Assembly: GCA_905235345.1 (NCBI GenBank)
Contig: CAJOLO010000114.1
Location: forward strand, 1-5,819
DNA from: an uncultured Lachnospiraceae bacterium
GTDB lineage: Bacteria > Bacillota > Clostridia > Lachnospirales > Lachnospiraceae
Reading direction: 5' to 3'
DNA: 5,819 nucleotides
Position numbers and translations under genes: made by a program. Under the pieces are notes generated by a model that saw only the letters and a list, made by a program, of their open reading frames with translations, made no database searches and was not told the DNA's origin. This document shows positions 5,340 through 5,819 of the stretch, in pieces. Within the stretch, counting starts at the first letter, position 1. Each line of letters opens with the position of its first letter.

Positions 5340-5819
5340 TTACTTACCATCATATATAAGCAATGAATCAACATCATACTTTGAAAGTCTGTCTCTACCT
5401 TTAAGTCCGGCAAGCTCCATAACAAACTCAACCTTTACTACCTCACCGCCTAAGGACTCAACCATCTCTATGATTGCTTCAATAGTTCCTCCCGTTGCAA
5501 TAAGATCATCAACAATAACAACCTTATCACCCGGCTTAATTGCGTCCTTATGTATCTCTACAACTGCAGTTCCGTATTCAAGTTCATATTCCTTCTCAAT
5601 AGTCTCACAAGGAAGCTTGCCTTTCTTTCTGACCGGGACAAATCCCTTATGATATGCATACGCAACCGGCATACCGAATATAAATCCTCTCGATTCCGGT
5701 CCTATAACAACATCGAAATCCACACCTTTTAAATTATCGATTATTCCATCAATAGACTTCTTAAGACCATCCGGATCCTGAAGTATCGATGTAACATCCC
5801 TGAATATAATTCCCGGTTC
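5340..5819 (-). CDS. apt: Adenine phosphoribosyltransferase (5' end cut by window)
   Basis: Apt makes AMP from adenine and PRPP in purine salvage, in the cytoplasm. The last 159 residues are visible. The family is about 170-175 long, so roughly 15 N-terminal residues lie beyond the right edge. The visible start EPGIIFRDVTSILQDPDGL matches the usual FPxPGIxFRDxT region. VVIGPESRGFIFG follows (about residues 37-49). The PRPP-binding motif VVIVDDLIATGGT is encoded at 5522-5484, with the two adjacent Asp residues intact. RKKGKLPCETIEKEYELEYG is the typical flexible catalytic-loop region. No intrinsic terminator is seen after the stop, only a short A-run on the minus strand, so read-through into repeat B and the nfeD-like gene is possible. 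An internal GTG at 5723 is not the start. Confidence 0.97.
   Translation of the reverse strand, partial: EPGIIFRDVTSILQDPDGLKKSIDGIIDNLKGVDFDVVIGPESRGFIFGMPVAYAYHKGFVPVRKKGKLPCETIEKEYELEYGTAVVEIHKDAIKPGDKVVIVDDLIATGGTIEAIIEMVESLGGEVVKVEFVMELAGLKGRDRLSKYDVDSLLIYDGK

Noticed and set aside
5340..5723. A shorter apt beginning at the GTG at 5723
   Set aside because: The frame continues to the window edge with conserved Apt residues (PGIIFRDVTSIL) upstream of that GTG, so the gene is simply cut by the window.

Overview
This is an AT-rich window of about 5.8 kb. It looks like the chromosome of a low-GC Firmicute in class Clostridia, most likely family Lachnospiraceae. The grounds are strong GGAG-type ribosome-binding sites, a DUF4250 small protein, a paraslipin/NfeD gene pair, an AI-2E family membrane protein with a long charged tail, and an intergenic repeat of the CCTTCCCC...GGATGAGG type that is common in gut Clostridia. 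A Lachnospira-like genus would fit, but that is only a guess. There are no phage, plasmid, CRISPR, tRNA or rRNA features.

Layout from left to right. (1) Positions 1-1021, minus strand: most of argJ (arginine biosynthesis), with its C-terminal end cut off by the window edge. (2) 1022-1379: an intergenic region with two opposed promoters whose -10 boxes overlap, then a 200-bp structured repeat (copy A). (3) 1380-1559, plus strand: a 59-residue DUF4250 protein. (4) 1608-3110, minus strand: an AI-2E/PerM family membrane protein, convergent with the DUF4250 gene. (5) 3111-3378: a candidate promoter for the AI-2E gene and a clear intrinsic terminator for the gene upstream. (6) 3379-4317, minus strand: an SPFH/stomatin-like protein (paraslipin). 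(7) 4318-4570: a spacer holding a two-hairpin CCTTCCCC/GGATGAGG repeat. (8) 4571-5044, minus strand: an NfeD-like membrane protein, the usual partner of the SPFH protein. (9) 5082-5281: copy B of the 200-bp structured repeat. (10) 5340-5819, minus strand: apt (adenine phosphoribosyltransferase), lacking about 15 N-terminal residues at the window edge.

The protein-coding genes are ordinary housekeeping or membrane-quality genes. The NfeD and SPFH proteins probably work together in the membrane. The others have no obvious shared pathway.

The striking item is the 200-bp element. Its two copies have the same length, with no indels and 13 substitutions. They lie in opposite genomic orientation, but each points the same way relative to the gene it precedes. 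Each ends exactly 37 nt before the start codon it precedes, with the Shine-Dalgarno at the same offset. The element can fold end to end. Seven of the 13 differences fall in predicted stems and all keep pairing if the RNA is read toward the downstream gene: one full compensatory C-G to U-A change and five positions that alternate between Watson-Crick and G-U. This suggests a dispersed structured leader RNA, or a MITE co-opted as one, rather than a neutral repeat. The inference rests on two copies only.
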